Source of the DNA: Gemmatimonas sp. | GTDB lineage: Bacteria > Gemmatimonadota > Gemmatimonadetes > Longimicrobiales > Longimicrobiaceae | NCBI GenBank assembly: GCA_009380025.1 | Contig: WHSP01000014.1 | Coordinates: forward strand, 1 to 52,693 | Direction: 5' to 3' | Length of the DNA: 52,693 bases | Part shown: piece by piece, positions 1 through 8,649 of the stretch | Layout of the letters: every line of letters begins with the position of its first letter | Position numbering within the stretch: position 1 is the stretch's first letter | Program-made: the position numbers and the translations under genes | The notes under the pieces: generated by a model | Seen by the model: the letters and a program-made list of their open reading frames with translations, nothing else | Told to the model about the DNA's origin: nothing | The model's database searches: none

Positions 1-718
1 TAGCTCCGCCCGGCGCCCGTCCTCCCGCCCCTGCGACTCGACCCCTACCCGGCCCCTGACGCCATGGCCTGCCTCTCCGGCTCGCCCGAAGCGATCCGCG
101 TGACCCGCCTCGCATCCACACGCAGATCCCCTCACACCCTCGGATTCGCTTGACCCACCTCGGCTCCCTCGCGTATCCTGCCGGAAGGGCCGAATATGAG
201 CCGAAAGAGCGTTTGGATTTCCTATCCCTTATCCCTTATCCCTTTATCCCTTATCCCTTATCCCTTCATCCAGCGGCGTGCTTGACACAAGAGCGTCGAA
301 AGCTTGACCTCGCCAGCGACGGCATGTACTCTTCGCCGTAGGAGCCAAGATTGCCGGGCTGTAGGATCAAGCTTGTCCGAAGGCGTTTGGATTCCTGTCC
401 CACCCCCAATTCCCCCCCTTTTCTTTGATCTAGGTCCTACAGCAGTCGTGTCTCGGTAATCGTCGAGTAGCACTGGTTGTAATGGGCCAGTTGTCGAGGT
501 CTGACGGCCGATGCCAGGAAGATGCTTCATACGGGCACCTTCTCGACAGGGTGAGTGAGGTCCAAGCTTCATAGACTCGTGTAGAGGCCGTGCTCCAGTT
601 CGAGCCGCTTCTTCAACGCCCACCGCAGGTGCGTCGAGATCGCGTTCCAGATCTGGGTCTTCACCCCCCGCGTTCGCTGCCGTTCGCATCATCACCTTCA
701 CTCGACGGAGGATCGACC
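1..718. other. Left-edge region without a recognised gene
   Basis: No reading frame here has recognisable protein similarity. The stretch holds a heptamer tandem repeat at 223-265 and C-rich tracts near 405-420. A TTGACA hexamer at 282-287 could be a -35 box, but no convincing -10 follows, so no promoter is called. The last 12 bases carry GGAGG (707-711), the ribosome site of the SusC gene. Confidence 0.5.
223..265. repeat. Heptamer tandem repeat TATCCCT, 3 + 3 copies
   Basis: Three perfect TATCCCT units (223-243), one extra T, then three more perfect units (245-265). Flanking CCTATCC and TCATCC look like decayed units. The unit is 7 bp, so it does not keep frame. It lies about 450 bp upstream of the SusC gene. 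It has no spacer structure and is not a CRISPR. Confidence 0.9.
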
Positions 719-3700
719 ATGATCATCCCTTTGGTACGATCGCGAATGTTGGCCGCTTCGGTCGTGCTGGCCCCCCTCACGGTGCTGCTCGCCCCATCTC
801 TGGAGGCGCAGGGCACGGTGACGGGAACGGTGGTGCAGGCGAGCACATTGGAGCCGATTTCCGCTGTGCAGCTCTTCATCGAGGGTACCGAGATCGGCAT
901 CTTGAGCGGGCCTGGTGGGGCCTTCACCATCTCGAATGTGCCCGTGGGGACGCACGTACTCGTAGCGCAACGGATCGGGTTCGAGCCGCTGCGGCAGGAG
1001 GGTGTCACGGTGACGCAAGGTCAATCGACCAACCTGCAGTTGACGATGAGCACGGCTGCCCTGGCACTGCAAGGGGTCGTGGTGACCGGCCTAGTGGATC
1101 CGGTCCAGGGGGTGCTCTCTCCGATCGCCGTGGCCAGCGTGACCCGTGAGATGATGCCCGTCGTGCAAACGGGGGCCGCGATCCAGAGCCTCCAGGGGGT
1201 GGTCCCTGGGCTCCAGATCGTGCGACCCAGCGGGCAGCCTGGTGAGGCCCCGACGATGATGCTCCGGACGCCCACGAGCATCCGTTCGAGATCGGCTCCC
1301 GGGGAGAACACGTTCAGCGGCTCAAATGCCGGCCAACTAGGAACGGGCGCTCCCCTGATCGTGGTCGACGGGGTGGTCCTGGGAGGGGGTGGAACCCCAT
1401 CCACGTTGGACATCGAAGGGATGGACGTCGAGAGCATCGAGGTGATTCGAGGGGCTGCCGCTTCCTCACAGTACGGTTCGCGAGCGGCGGCGGGAGTGAT
1501 CGCCATCACGACCGCGCGGGGCCAGGGAATCCCCCTGGGGCAGACGCGGTTCAGCGCTCGCACCGAGATGGGGGTGAGCCAGGCAGTCGAGGGCACCTAC
1601 ATCTCGAGGTTCCATCACTACCTGATGGACCCGACGAACTCGTACTACGTGAACGCGGAGGGTCAGGAGGTGCCCCGCGACCAGCGTGTGACTCCGCCGC
1701 TGCACCAGTCCTTCCTGGACCGGCCCTTCCCCGGTGAGACGTATGACAACCTGGGAGCGGTCACGCGGCCCGGAGGATTCAGGTCGTACAACGTCGGGAT
1801 TCAGGGCAACGAGGTGTCGACGAACTTCGCGATCTCGATGAACCACAACGAGGAGCAGGGTGCGCTCGTCAACAACGACGGCTATACCCGAAGCAGCTTC
1901 CGCATCAACCTCGACCATCGGTTCCAGGACAACCTGAGCCTCGGGACATCGTTCTTCCACAGTCGTGACGGACGCGACGAGATCTTCGGAGGGGCAGGCG
2001 ACGTCTTCGAGGACGCCGTCTTGGCACCTACCGACGTCGATTTCGGTGCGAAGGTGGATGGCCAGTACGTTCAGCAGCCGGATCCGACGCTGCTCTTGCA
2101 GAATCCTTTGTGGGCGCAGGCCACCCGGGATGCGGAACGGAGGGGAACGCGGACCCTCGCGAGCGGCAGGCTGACGTTCAGTCCCGCCTCGTGGATCAGC
2201 TTCGTGGCAGGCGCTGGATACGATCGGTCGGATCGGACCACCCGGGAGTTGATCCCCAAGGGCACGCCCGCGGATGTGGGCTCCGAGCTGGGATCGTCGG
2301 ACGGCTCGCTCGACATCCAGGACATGCTCACCGACACCTATAACGCGGACGCGCAGGTTTCGCTGCGGCGCGACTTCGGGCTTCTCAACGTACGGACGAC
2401 GGTGCGAGGCCTCGTCGAGCACGACCGCGAGATCCTCAGCGGAAGGTACGGCGAGGGGTTCACGGTCGAGGGCGTCCCCCACTTCTCCGCGATCCCGCCC
2501 GATCGTCTCGAGGTGTTGTCCTGGGATACGGAACGGAATGCGTTGGGAATGCTCTGGGACACTGCGCTCGACTACGACACGAAGTACGTCCTGAGCGGGG
2601 TCCTCCGCAGGGACGGGAGCTCTCTCTTCGGGCCGGACAACCGCTGGCACAACTATTATCGGATTGCGGGAGCCTGGCGGGTGGGTGAGGAGCCGTGGTT
2701 CAACATCCCGAACGTGAGCGAGTTCAAGTTGAGCCTCGCCCGCGGCACGGCGGGCGGCCGACCCGGTCAGATGTGGCAGTACGAGACCTGGGAACTGCAG
2801 GATGGCGTTCCGCGGCCCGGTACGCTGGGGAATCGCTTCCTCCGGCCGGAGCACACGGTCGAGAATGAGCTGTCGCTGAACGCCATTCTCTACGATCGCG
2901 TGGGGATCGTGCTGACGCACGCGCGGCAGCGCACGACCGATCAGTTGATCGATGCGCCTCAGTCGACGCTGACGGGTTATGTGGACCAGTGGGTGAATGC
3001 CGGGACCCTCGAGGGCCACAGCACGGAGATCCAGATCGAAGGGCAGCTCATCCAGGAGGCGAACTTCGGGTGGACCTCCATGCTGGTCGGCGATTACTCC
3101 TACGCCGAGATCACCGAGTGGCCGCTCCCCTGCCGTACTAACATCGCGTGGCGGAAGTTCTGCGAGGGAGAGCCGGTCTACGGTCGCTTCTCCCTGTACG
3201 TGGTGCACGACACCGGCGAGCGCGGCGGCCTCGAGGGCGAGCTCGCGAGGCACCACGGCGGCAAGGCCCTTCCGTACATCGACGAGTTCATGTTCAACGA
3301 CGAAGGGATGGTCGTCTGGGTCGGCGAGGGGAACCACTACACCGAGGGAGTCGACAAGAACCTGTGGGGCACCACCAAGGAGATCGAGGGAGTCGTGTAT
3401 AATTGGGGTGCCGCGTTCCAGGAGCGGGACGAATTCGGCAATCCCTTCCGCCAGCTGGCGGGCACGGGAAACCCGTATAGCCTCGGGTGGATCAACAGCT
3501 TCCGGTTGGGAGCCAACCTCACCTTCAGTGCGCACCTGCACGGTTCGGTGGGAGCCGATGCACACAACCTGGCTACCCGGAACCTGATCAACAACCGCAA
3601 CTCCTACATCATGGACGCGGGCGGCAAGCCGGTCGGGCTGAAGAAGCCGATCTCCTACTACGCGGCATCGATCGTCGGCAACACGAACTACTACGTGGAG

Positions 3701-3958
3701 AGGGCGAATTATCTGAAGCTGCGAAGCCTCGCGGTGAACTATCAGATGGGCCAGGAGCAGCTCGCGCGATTCGGTCTGGGGGGCATGGGGATGGAGACCC
3801 TCACGCTCGGCTTGGTCGGGCGAAACGTGTTTACTGTCTCGACCTTCAGCGGTTTCGACCCGGAGGGTGCGTTGAACCTTGCGACCGGGGTGAACTCCCA
3901 GACCGTCCCATACCCGGCGACGCGGACCCTGACCGCGTCGGCTTCCGTCACGTTCTGA
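719..3958 (+). CDS. SusC/RagA-type TonB-dependent outer-membrane receptor
   Basis: Outer-membrane, TonB-dependent import channel that works with a SusD lipoprotein to take up oligomeric nutrients. The 1079-residue product begins with a signal peptide ending near LEAQ, followed by a carboxypeptidase-regulatory-like domain (about residues 32-125, containing VGTHVLVAQRIGFEPLR), a plug domain (about 125-265, with APLIVVDGVVLGG and IEVIRGAAASSQYGSRAA) and a long barrel ending in aromatic F. ATG 719 is chosen over an upstream in-frame start at 590 because GGAGG sits 7 bases before it and the signal peptide starts there. The SusD gene follows after 33 bp, so they form an operon. Substrate cannot be read from the sequence. 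The reading frame is intact over 3.2 kb. Confidence 0.93.
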   Translation: MIIPLVRSRMLAASVVLAPLTVLLAPSLEAQGTVTGTVVQASTLEPISAVQLFIEGTEIGILSGPGGAFTISNVPVGTHVLVAQRIGFEPLRQEGVTVTQGQSTNLQLTMSTAALALQGVVVTGLVDPVQGVLSPIAVASVTREMMPVVQTGAAIQSLQGVVPGLQIVRPSGQPGEAPTMMLRTPTSIRSRSAPGENTFSGSNAGQLGTGAPLIVVDGVVLGGGGTPSTLDIEGMDVESIEVIRGAAASSQYGSRAAAGVIAITTARGQGIPLGQTRFSARTEMGVSQAVEGTYISRFHHYLMDPTNSYYVNAEGQEVPRDQRVTPPLHQSFLDRPFPGETYDNLGAVTRPGGFRSYNVGIQGNEVSTNFAISMNHNEEQGALVNNDGYTRSSFRINLDHRFQDNLSLGTSFFHSRDGRDEIFGGAGDVFEDAVLAPTDVDFGAKVDGQYVQQPDPTLLLQNPLWAQATRDAERRGTRTLASGRLTFSPASWISFVAGAGYDRSDRTTRELIPKGTPADVGSELGSSDGSLDIQDMLTDTYNADAQVSLRRDFGLLNVRTTVRGLVEHDREILSGRYGEGFTVEGVPHFSAIPPDRLEVLSWDTERNALGMLWDTALDYDTKYVLSGVLRRDGSSLFGPDNRWHNYYRIAGAWRVGEEPWFNIPNVSEFKLSLARGTAGGRPGQMWQYETWELQDGVPRPGTLGNRFLRPEHTVENELSLNAILYDRVGIVLTHARQRTTDQLIDAPQSTLTGYVDQWVNAGTLEGHSTEIQIEGQLIQEANFGWTSMLVGDYSYAEITEWPLPCRTNIAWRKFCEGEPVYGRFSLYVVHDTGERGGLEGELARHHGGKALPYIDEFMFNDEGMVVWVGEGNHYTEGVDKNLWGTTKEIEGVVYNWGAAFQERDEFGNPFRQLAGTGNPYSLGWINSFRLGANLTFSAHLHGSVGADAHNLATRNLINNRNSYIMDAGGKPVGLKKPISYYAASIVGNTNYYVERANYLKLRSLAVNYQMGQEQLARFGLGGMGMETLTLGLVGRNVFTVSTFSGFDPEGALNLATGVNSQTVPYPATRTLTASASVTF

Positions 3959-3991
3959 CCTGGCAACCACACGTTCAAGGGGTTCTTGACC

Positions 3992-5710
3992 ATGTCGAAA
4001 GCTACAAGACGGGCGGAAAGGGTCCGCAGGTTTGCGCTCGTGGCCGCGCTGCTCCTCTCGGGGACGGCCTGCAAGGACTTTCTGCAAGTTGACAACCTGA
4101 TGATGCCCGACCGGGAGCGCGCCACCTCGAACCCGGAGGACCTGGAGGCGCTCATCGGCGGGATCTTCTATCCCACCTTCTACAACGCGTGGAACGAAGG
4201 CACGCACGCGACGAACCTGTGGCCGCCCGCGGCCTCGGAGCAGACGGCGACCCTGAATAGCACGGGGGACTTCCAGTTTGCGTTCGAGTTGCAGGAGCCG
4301 AGGAGGGCTCACGACAACACCACCGACATCTCCGCCGGAGCAGGCCCTCACGGGCCGCGGAATTTCTGGTCTGGTGTGGGGAACGCCGCGACGCAAGCGT
4401 ACAATGGCCTCATCGCGCTGAACGAGGGCGCGGTGATCATGGACGGGGACGTGGACGTCACCGATCGGGCTTGGGCCTACGCCCTGTTCATGCGGGGCTG
4501 GACATGGGGCTACGGCGGCCTCGTCTTCGATCGCTTCCACATCCTACCCGAGACCACGCCGCTTCCGGCTGATCCGGCAGCGTTGCGCGACCTCACTCTA
4601 TCATCCCTCCGGCCTTACCCGGAGGTGATCGAGGCGGCCGTGGCTTCACTCGAGGAAGCGATCGAAGTAGCCCAGCAGAACCCGTCGGTCGTGCGTTTTC
4701 CCACTCTGTCGGAGTCGCCCCTGTGGTTCGGTACGGCGACACCCGTGTCGAATACGCAGTTCATCCAGATGGCCAATACTCTGGCCGCGCGGCTGCTCGT
4801 TCTGAGCGCCAGGACCCCGGCGGAGCGGGCGCAGCTGGACTGGGCTCGGGTCCGGCGGTTCACTCAGAACGGGCTCACGGAGGACTTCGAGGTTCAGCGG
4901 ACCGCTCAGCGGACCAGCCTGTATCTCCTTCGGATCCAGAACAACGACCCCAGCTATACGAGCAACCAGCGTCTGGACTACAGGATGATCGGGTTGGCGG
5001 ATCAGTCCGGCGCGTACCAGAACTGGATCAATTCGCCGATTCAGGATCGCACCCGGTTCGACATCGTGACGCCGGACCGCCGGATCACCGGGCCTCAGGG
5101 ACCGACCTCCGGCGGGGCGTATACCCGGTACAGGGTGGACAACAACGGGTTCGCGCTGGACCGGGGCGCCTATCTGTTCTCGGCCTATCAGTGGGCGCGC
5201 CACGCGAAGCGCAACAACCTCGAGGGAGACGGGCTGGTGGACACGGGGGCGCAGAGTGGGGTGCATCCGCACATCACCGTGGACGAGAACAATCTGCTCG
5301 CCGCGGAGGCGGAGTACTACCTGGGCAATCGGGCCGCTGCGGCGGAGCTGGTCAACATCACGCGCCAGCGCAGCCACACGATCGACGGGGTCGAGTACCC
5401 CGGGCTTCCCCCGGTCACCGCGGCGGGTGTTCCGATGGTCGATGGTCAATGCGTTCCTCGCACGGACTTCACCGGAGAGTGCGGCGACCTGCTGACCGCG
5501 ATCCGATACGAGCGGATGCTGGAGCTGACAGGCCTCGATCCAATCCGAGGCTATGCGGATTCCCGCGGTTTCGGGATCCTCGCCGACGGGTCGTTGCTGC
5601 AGTGGCCGGTACCCGGCAACGTGCTCGAGTTGTATGACGTGGAATACTACACCTATGGTGGCGTAGGGACCGAATTCGGGGCGGCGTTCGCCCCCGTTAC
5701 CGGCCCGTGA
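3992..5710 (+). CDS. SusD/RagB family outer-membrane lipoprotein
   Basis: Surface lipoprotein that caps the SusC channel and binds substrate. The 572-residue product has a basic N-terminus, a hydrophobic stretch and a lipobox (LSGTAC), giving a lipidated Cys near residue 25. The helical TPR-like core is seen in segments such as RAWAYALFMRGWTWGYGGL and ANTLAARLLVLSARTPAE, and a C-terminal RYERMLEL segment typical of SusD appears near residue 505. ATG 3992 is preferred over TTG 3986. It lies 33 bp behind the SusC gene, the usual susCD order. The substrate is unknown. Confidence 0.92.
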   Translation: MSKATRRAERVRRFALVAALLLSGTACKDFLQVDNLMMPDRERATSNPEDLEALIGGIFYPTFYNAWNEGTHATNLWPPAASEQTATLNSTGDFQFAFELQEPRRAHDNTTDISAGAGPHGPRNFWSGVGNAATQAYNGLIALNEGAVIMDGDVDVTDRAWAYALFMRGWTWGYGGLVFDRFHILPETTPLPADPAALRDLTLSSLRPYPEVIEAAVASLEEAIEVAQQNPSVVRFPTLSESPLWFGTATPVSNTQFIQMANTLAARLLVLSARTPAERAQLDWARVRRFTQNGLTEDFEVQRTAQRTSLYLLRIQNNDPSYTSNQRLDYRMIGLADQSGAYQNWINSPIQDRTRFDIVTPDRRITGPQGPTSGGAYTRYRVDNNGFALDRGAYLFSAYQWARHAKRNNLEGDGLVDTGAQSGVHPHITVDENNLLAAEAEYYLGNRAAAAELVNITRQRSHTIDGVEYPGLPPVTAAGVPMVDGQCVPRTDFTGECGDLLTAIRYERMLELTGLDPIRGYADSRGFGILADGSLLQWPVPGNVLELYDVEYYTYGGVGTEFGAAFAPVTGP

Positions 5711-5852
5711 AGGGGCCTCTGCGCTCGTTGGTTCAGCGCGCGGGGTCGGCGTGCGAGCAGTTAGGGCCTGTCGGTCGAGGTCTCGTGAGGAGAGGTCCGC
5801 GATCACCGCCCTCCGCAGGAGTGGGGGCCGAGCAACCATAGGAGACGTCCTG

Positions 5853-6485
5853 ATGAAGAGAGTATTTGCAGGCGCTGCGGCGGCGTTGATTCTCGCCGTG
5901 CAACCGTTGTCCGGGCAGCTCTGGGAAGCTGGGCTGCCCGGGGACGATATCGGGTCTCTGGCGGTCAACTTCGGTGTCCTTTCGCCGACGACCGAGTTCC
6001 CGGACGATGGCAGTTCTTTCGATCAGGGTACCGGATTCGGGATGGCCCTCACATACTGGCCATCCGATCACTTCGGTCTGCGCACGCACGTGATGAGGGG
6101 AGAAACACCGGGGAACCACGGGAATCTGGCTCCCTGTCCTCCAACTCCCTGTTCGGCAGTCGGGTATCAGGAGCCGGTGGTATGGCATTACTCCGCGGAG
6201 GCGGCGGTGCGCCGTCCGATGGGCGGTGCCGGGTTCGCGTGGTTCCCGTACGCGAGCGCCGGAGTGACCGGCAAGAGTTACCGATGGAGCATCGATCGTC
6301 CTCGGGTCGGGTACACCGGGGGGGGCTGGACGGCCGCGGGAGGCATCGAGGCGCGTACGGGCGCCACCGGGCCCCTCGGGTTCATGGCGGAGGTCCGCAC
6401 CTACCAGACCAGGTTCCAGACCTTGGGAAAGAACCAGGGTCAATCGGATTTCGCCTTGACGGCGGGGGTTACGCTGAGCAGGTGA
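5853..6485 (+). CDS. Small outer-membrane beta-barrel protein
   Basis: Predicted exported protein of 210 residues with a clean signal peptide (MKRVFAGAAAALILAVQPLSG) and alternating Gly/aromatic beta-strand texture through to the C-terminus (MAEVRTYQTRF, FALTAGVTLSR), as in OmpA/OmpX-like eight-strand barrels. AGGAG (5840-5844) precedes ATG 5853; an earlier in-frame start at 5751 adds a non-signal extension and is rejected. A CPPTPC pair (about residues 92-97) may form a loop disulfide. It follows the susCD pair by 140 bp and may be co-transcribed. No specific function is assignable. Confidence 0.7.
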   Translation: MKRVFAGAAAALILAVQPLSGQLWEAGLPGDDIGSLAVNFGVLSPTTEFPDDGSSFDQGTGFGMALTYWPSDHFGLRTHVMRGETPGNHGNLAPCPPTPCSAVGYQEPVVWHYSAEAAVRRPMGGAGFAWFPYASAGVTGKSYRWSIDRPRVGYTGGGWTAAGGIEARTGATGPLGFMAEVRTYQTRFQTLGKNQGQSDFALTAGVTLSR

Positions 6486-6502
6486 AGCATCCCCTCCCTT
6501 GC

Positions 6503-6534
6503 CTGCAGGCAATCTTACGGTAGATTGCCTGCAG
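6503..6534. terminator. Strong bidirectional hairpin after the beta-barrel gene
   Basis: Perfect 12-bp inverted repeat: CTGCAGGCAATC (6503-6514), loop of 8, GATTGCCTGCAG (6523-6534). A second 7-bp hairpin GCGTGCG/CGCACGC follows directly (6534-6551). There is no long T tract, so this is terminator-like rather than a classical intrinsic terminator. It separates the susCD operon from the metH leader. Confidence 0.65.
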
Positions 6535-6572
6535 CGTGCGATTGCGCACGCGGTGGATAAATTTGCGGTCGC

Positions 6573-6600
6573 TTGCAACCACCTAAAAAAATGCTAAAGT
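6573..6600 (+). promoter_or_regulatory. Candidate promoter for the metH leader
   Basis: TTGCAA (6573-6578), a 16-bp spacer rich in A, then TAAAGT (6595-6600). Each hexamer matches the sigma-70 consensus at four of six positions. The A-rich spacer stands out in this GC-rich DNA. Placement 105 bp upstream of the metH start fits a structured leader. Confidence 0.35.
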
Positions 6601-6627
6601 GTCGGACAGCACCACCTTACGGTGAGC

Positions 6628-6654
6628 GGGCCCCGCACTTCGAGAGCGGGGCCC
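6628..6654 (+). promoter_or_regulatory. Terminator-like hairpin in the metH leader
   Basis: Perfect 9-bp stem: GGGCCCCGC (6628-6636), loop ACTTCGAGA, GCGGGGCCC (6646-6654), followed by GTTTCGTATT. A smaller CACC/GGTG hairpin precedes it. This could be the attenuator of a methionine-pathway leader. I cannot match it to a named SAM or SAH riboswitch consensus, so no ligand is claimed. Confidence 0.4.
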
Positions 6655-6704
6655 GTTTCGTATTGGCCAGCCGCAGGCGGCCCACCACATCGGCAGGACG
6701 ATCC

Positions 6705-7196
6705 GTGACAGAATCGACATATCTACGCGCGCTCCGGGAACGGGTGCTCGTCTTCGACGGTGCGATGGGTACCTCGATCCAGGGGTACGACCTGACGGCC
6801 GAGGACTTCGGCGGGGCCGAGCTGGAGGGGTGCAACGACTATCTGGTGATCACCCGGCCGGACGTGATCGAGGAGATCCACACGAGCTTCCTCGAGGCCG
6901 GGTGCGACGCGCTGGAGACGGACACCTTCCGCTCGAACCGGATCACGCTGGGCGAATACGGCCTGGGGGAGCGGGTGCGGGAGGTCAACGTGGCCGCGGC
7001 GCGAATCGCCCGGCGCGCGGCGGACCGCTTCACGACGCCCGAGCGTCCCCGCTTCGTGGCGGGCTCGATCGGCCCGTCGGGCTTCCTCCCGTCGGCCTCG
7101 GACCCGACGCTCGGGAACATCACCTTCGCCGAGCTGGTGCCCGTCTTCGCCGAGCAGGCGAGGGGCTCGTGGAAGGGGGCGTGGACCTGCTCCTGA
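6705..7196 (+). pseudogene. metH: metH, N-terminal part 1 (homocysteine S-methyltransferase domain), frameshifted
   Basis: Start of cobalamin-dependent methionine synthase, which methylates homocysteine. GTG 6705 gives VTESTYLRALRERVLVFDGA followed by MGT; LETDTFRSNRITLGEYGL is the family hallmark. Near 7162-7165 one base is missing from a G run: the expected continuation (ARG, then L/V, EGGVDLLLIE) is found in the +2 frame, while this frame ends at 7196. The first 150 residues align normally, so either this gene is decayed or the base was lost in sequencing. It lies behind the leader hairpin. Confidence 0.8.
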
Positions 7197-8416
7197 TCGA
7201 GACCTCGCAGGACATCCTGGAGGTGAAGGCGGCGATCTTCGGATGCCGTCAGGCAATCGCGGAGGCCGGCCGCCCGGTGGCGCTGCAGGTCCAGGTCACG
7301 CTCGATACCTCCGGGCGGATGCTGCTCGGAACGGACATCGGCGCGGCGCTGACCACCCTCGAGTCGCTGCGTGTGGACGTGGTCGGCCTCAACTGCTCGA
7401 CCGGGCCGGAGCACATGCGGCAGCCGGTGCGCTTCCTGGGCGAGAACTCGCGCCTGCCGATCTCGGTCATCCCGAACGCCGGCATCCCGCACAACGAGGG
7501 GGGGCAGGCCGTCTACCCGCTGGAGCCGACGCCGTTCGCCGATCAGCTGGAGGAGTTCGCGCGCGAGTTCGGCGTTTCGGCGGTCGGCGGGTGCTGCGGC
7601 ACGACGCCGGAGCACATTCGGCAGCTCGTGGAGCGGGTCGCGGGGCTGAAGCCGAAGGAGCGGGCGGTCACCCCGGTGCCACGGCTGTCGTCCGCGATCC
7701 GGGCGATCGAGCTCGTCCAGGAGCCGCGGCCGACGATGATCGGCGAGCGGGTCAACGCCCAGGGCTCGCGCAAGATGAAGCGCCACCTGCTGGAGGACGA
7801 CTACGACGGGGTCCTCGAGGTGGCGCGCGAGCAGGTCGACGGCGGCGCGCACGTGCTCGATGTCTGTGTCGCGCTGACGGAGCGGCAGGACGAGGACGTC
7901 CAGATGCGGACGGTGGTGAAGCTGCTCTCGCAATCGGTGGAGGCGCCGGTCTGCATCGACTCGACCGAGGGGAACGTCATCGAGGCTGCGCTGGAGCAGA
8001 CCCCCGGGCGCGCCATCGTGAACTCGATCAACCTGGAGAACGGGCGTGAACGGGTCGACGCCGTGCTGCCGCTCGTGGCAGCGCACGGCGCCGCGGTGAT
8101 CGCGCTCACCATCGATCGCGACCTCGACGGGATGGCGAAAACGGCGGAGACGAAGGTGGAGGTCGCGCGGAAGATCCATCGGATCGCGACCGAGGAGTAC
8201 GGCCTCGGGCCCGACGCCCGGATCTTCGACGCGCTCGCCTTCACGCTCGCGACGGGTGAGTTCTCGTCTCTATCGTCGGAGTCGTGGGTTCGTGCTCGTC
8301 TCCTGCCCGCAGGCCGGGCCCGTTTCTATTCAACGACACGAGGCTCGCGGTCAGGGACCACGTTGGGCCCTTCTGCCCGGGGAGCTTTGACCACAGGGTG
8401 TGGGAGGCTGGGCTGA
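6830..8416 (+). pseudogene. metH: metH part 2 (Zn site and pterin domain), 3'-truncated
   Basis: Continuation of methionine synthase in the shifted frame, homologous from about 7166 to 8262. It carries the zinc ligands (NCSTGPEH near 7393 and GGCCGTTPEHI near 7590) and most of the pterin (methyltetrahydrofolate) domain, from TMIGERVNAQGSRK to FDALAFTLATGEF. There the similarity stops: the rest of the pterin domain and the cobalamin-binding and SAM-reactivation domains are absent, so only about 510 of 1200 residues remain. Translation beyond 8262 to the stop at 8416 resembles nothing known. Even without the frameshift this could not be a complete MetH. Confidence 0.82.
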
Positions 8417-8649
8417 GAACGCCTTCAGACGATAGGCTCCGTGCGAGACCCGCTCGATGGAGCCCGCTCTGGAAGGCAATGCAACTGCTAGCGGACGATC
8501 GCGCTTCCCGTGCCTGGGGAGGTGGTGAAAATACCGCCGTTGGCGTTCGGCAGTCGGATAGAGGACGTCGGAGGCTAAGTGCACGAAGGCCAATCGTGCG
8601 ACTCGTGGGCTGGGACCGGTGGAGGCGTTCGCCTGTGAAGAGCCGAGCC
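8263..8649. other. Unassigned stretch after the metH break
   Basis: No frame on either strand resembles a known protein. A weak hairpin GCCCG/CGGGC (8305-8319) followed by CCGTTTCTATT is terminator-like. The left border is the metH homology break and the right border is the intact 3' end of a permease gene on the opposite strand. Confidence 0.4.

Noticed and set aside
223-265. CRISPR array
   Set aside because: Units are 7 bp with no spacers and no cas genes are present in the window.
590-718. Upstream start for the SusC gene
   Set aside because: The 43-residue extension is not signal-like, while ATG 719 has GGAGG at 7 bp and begins a signal peptide.
1466-4540. A very long open frame antisense to SusC and SusD (over 1000 codons)
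   Set aside because: It is an antisense shadow of high-GC genes: Arg/Pro/Val-rich, no family similarity, and it crosses the boundary of two well-supported genes on the other strand.
6605-6700. SAM or SAH riboswitch before metH
   Set aside because: Hairpins are present but the conserved core of those classes could not be recognised; kept only as an unspecified leader structure.
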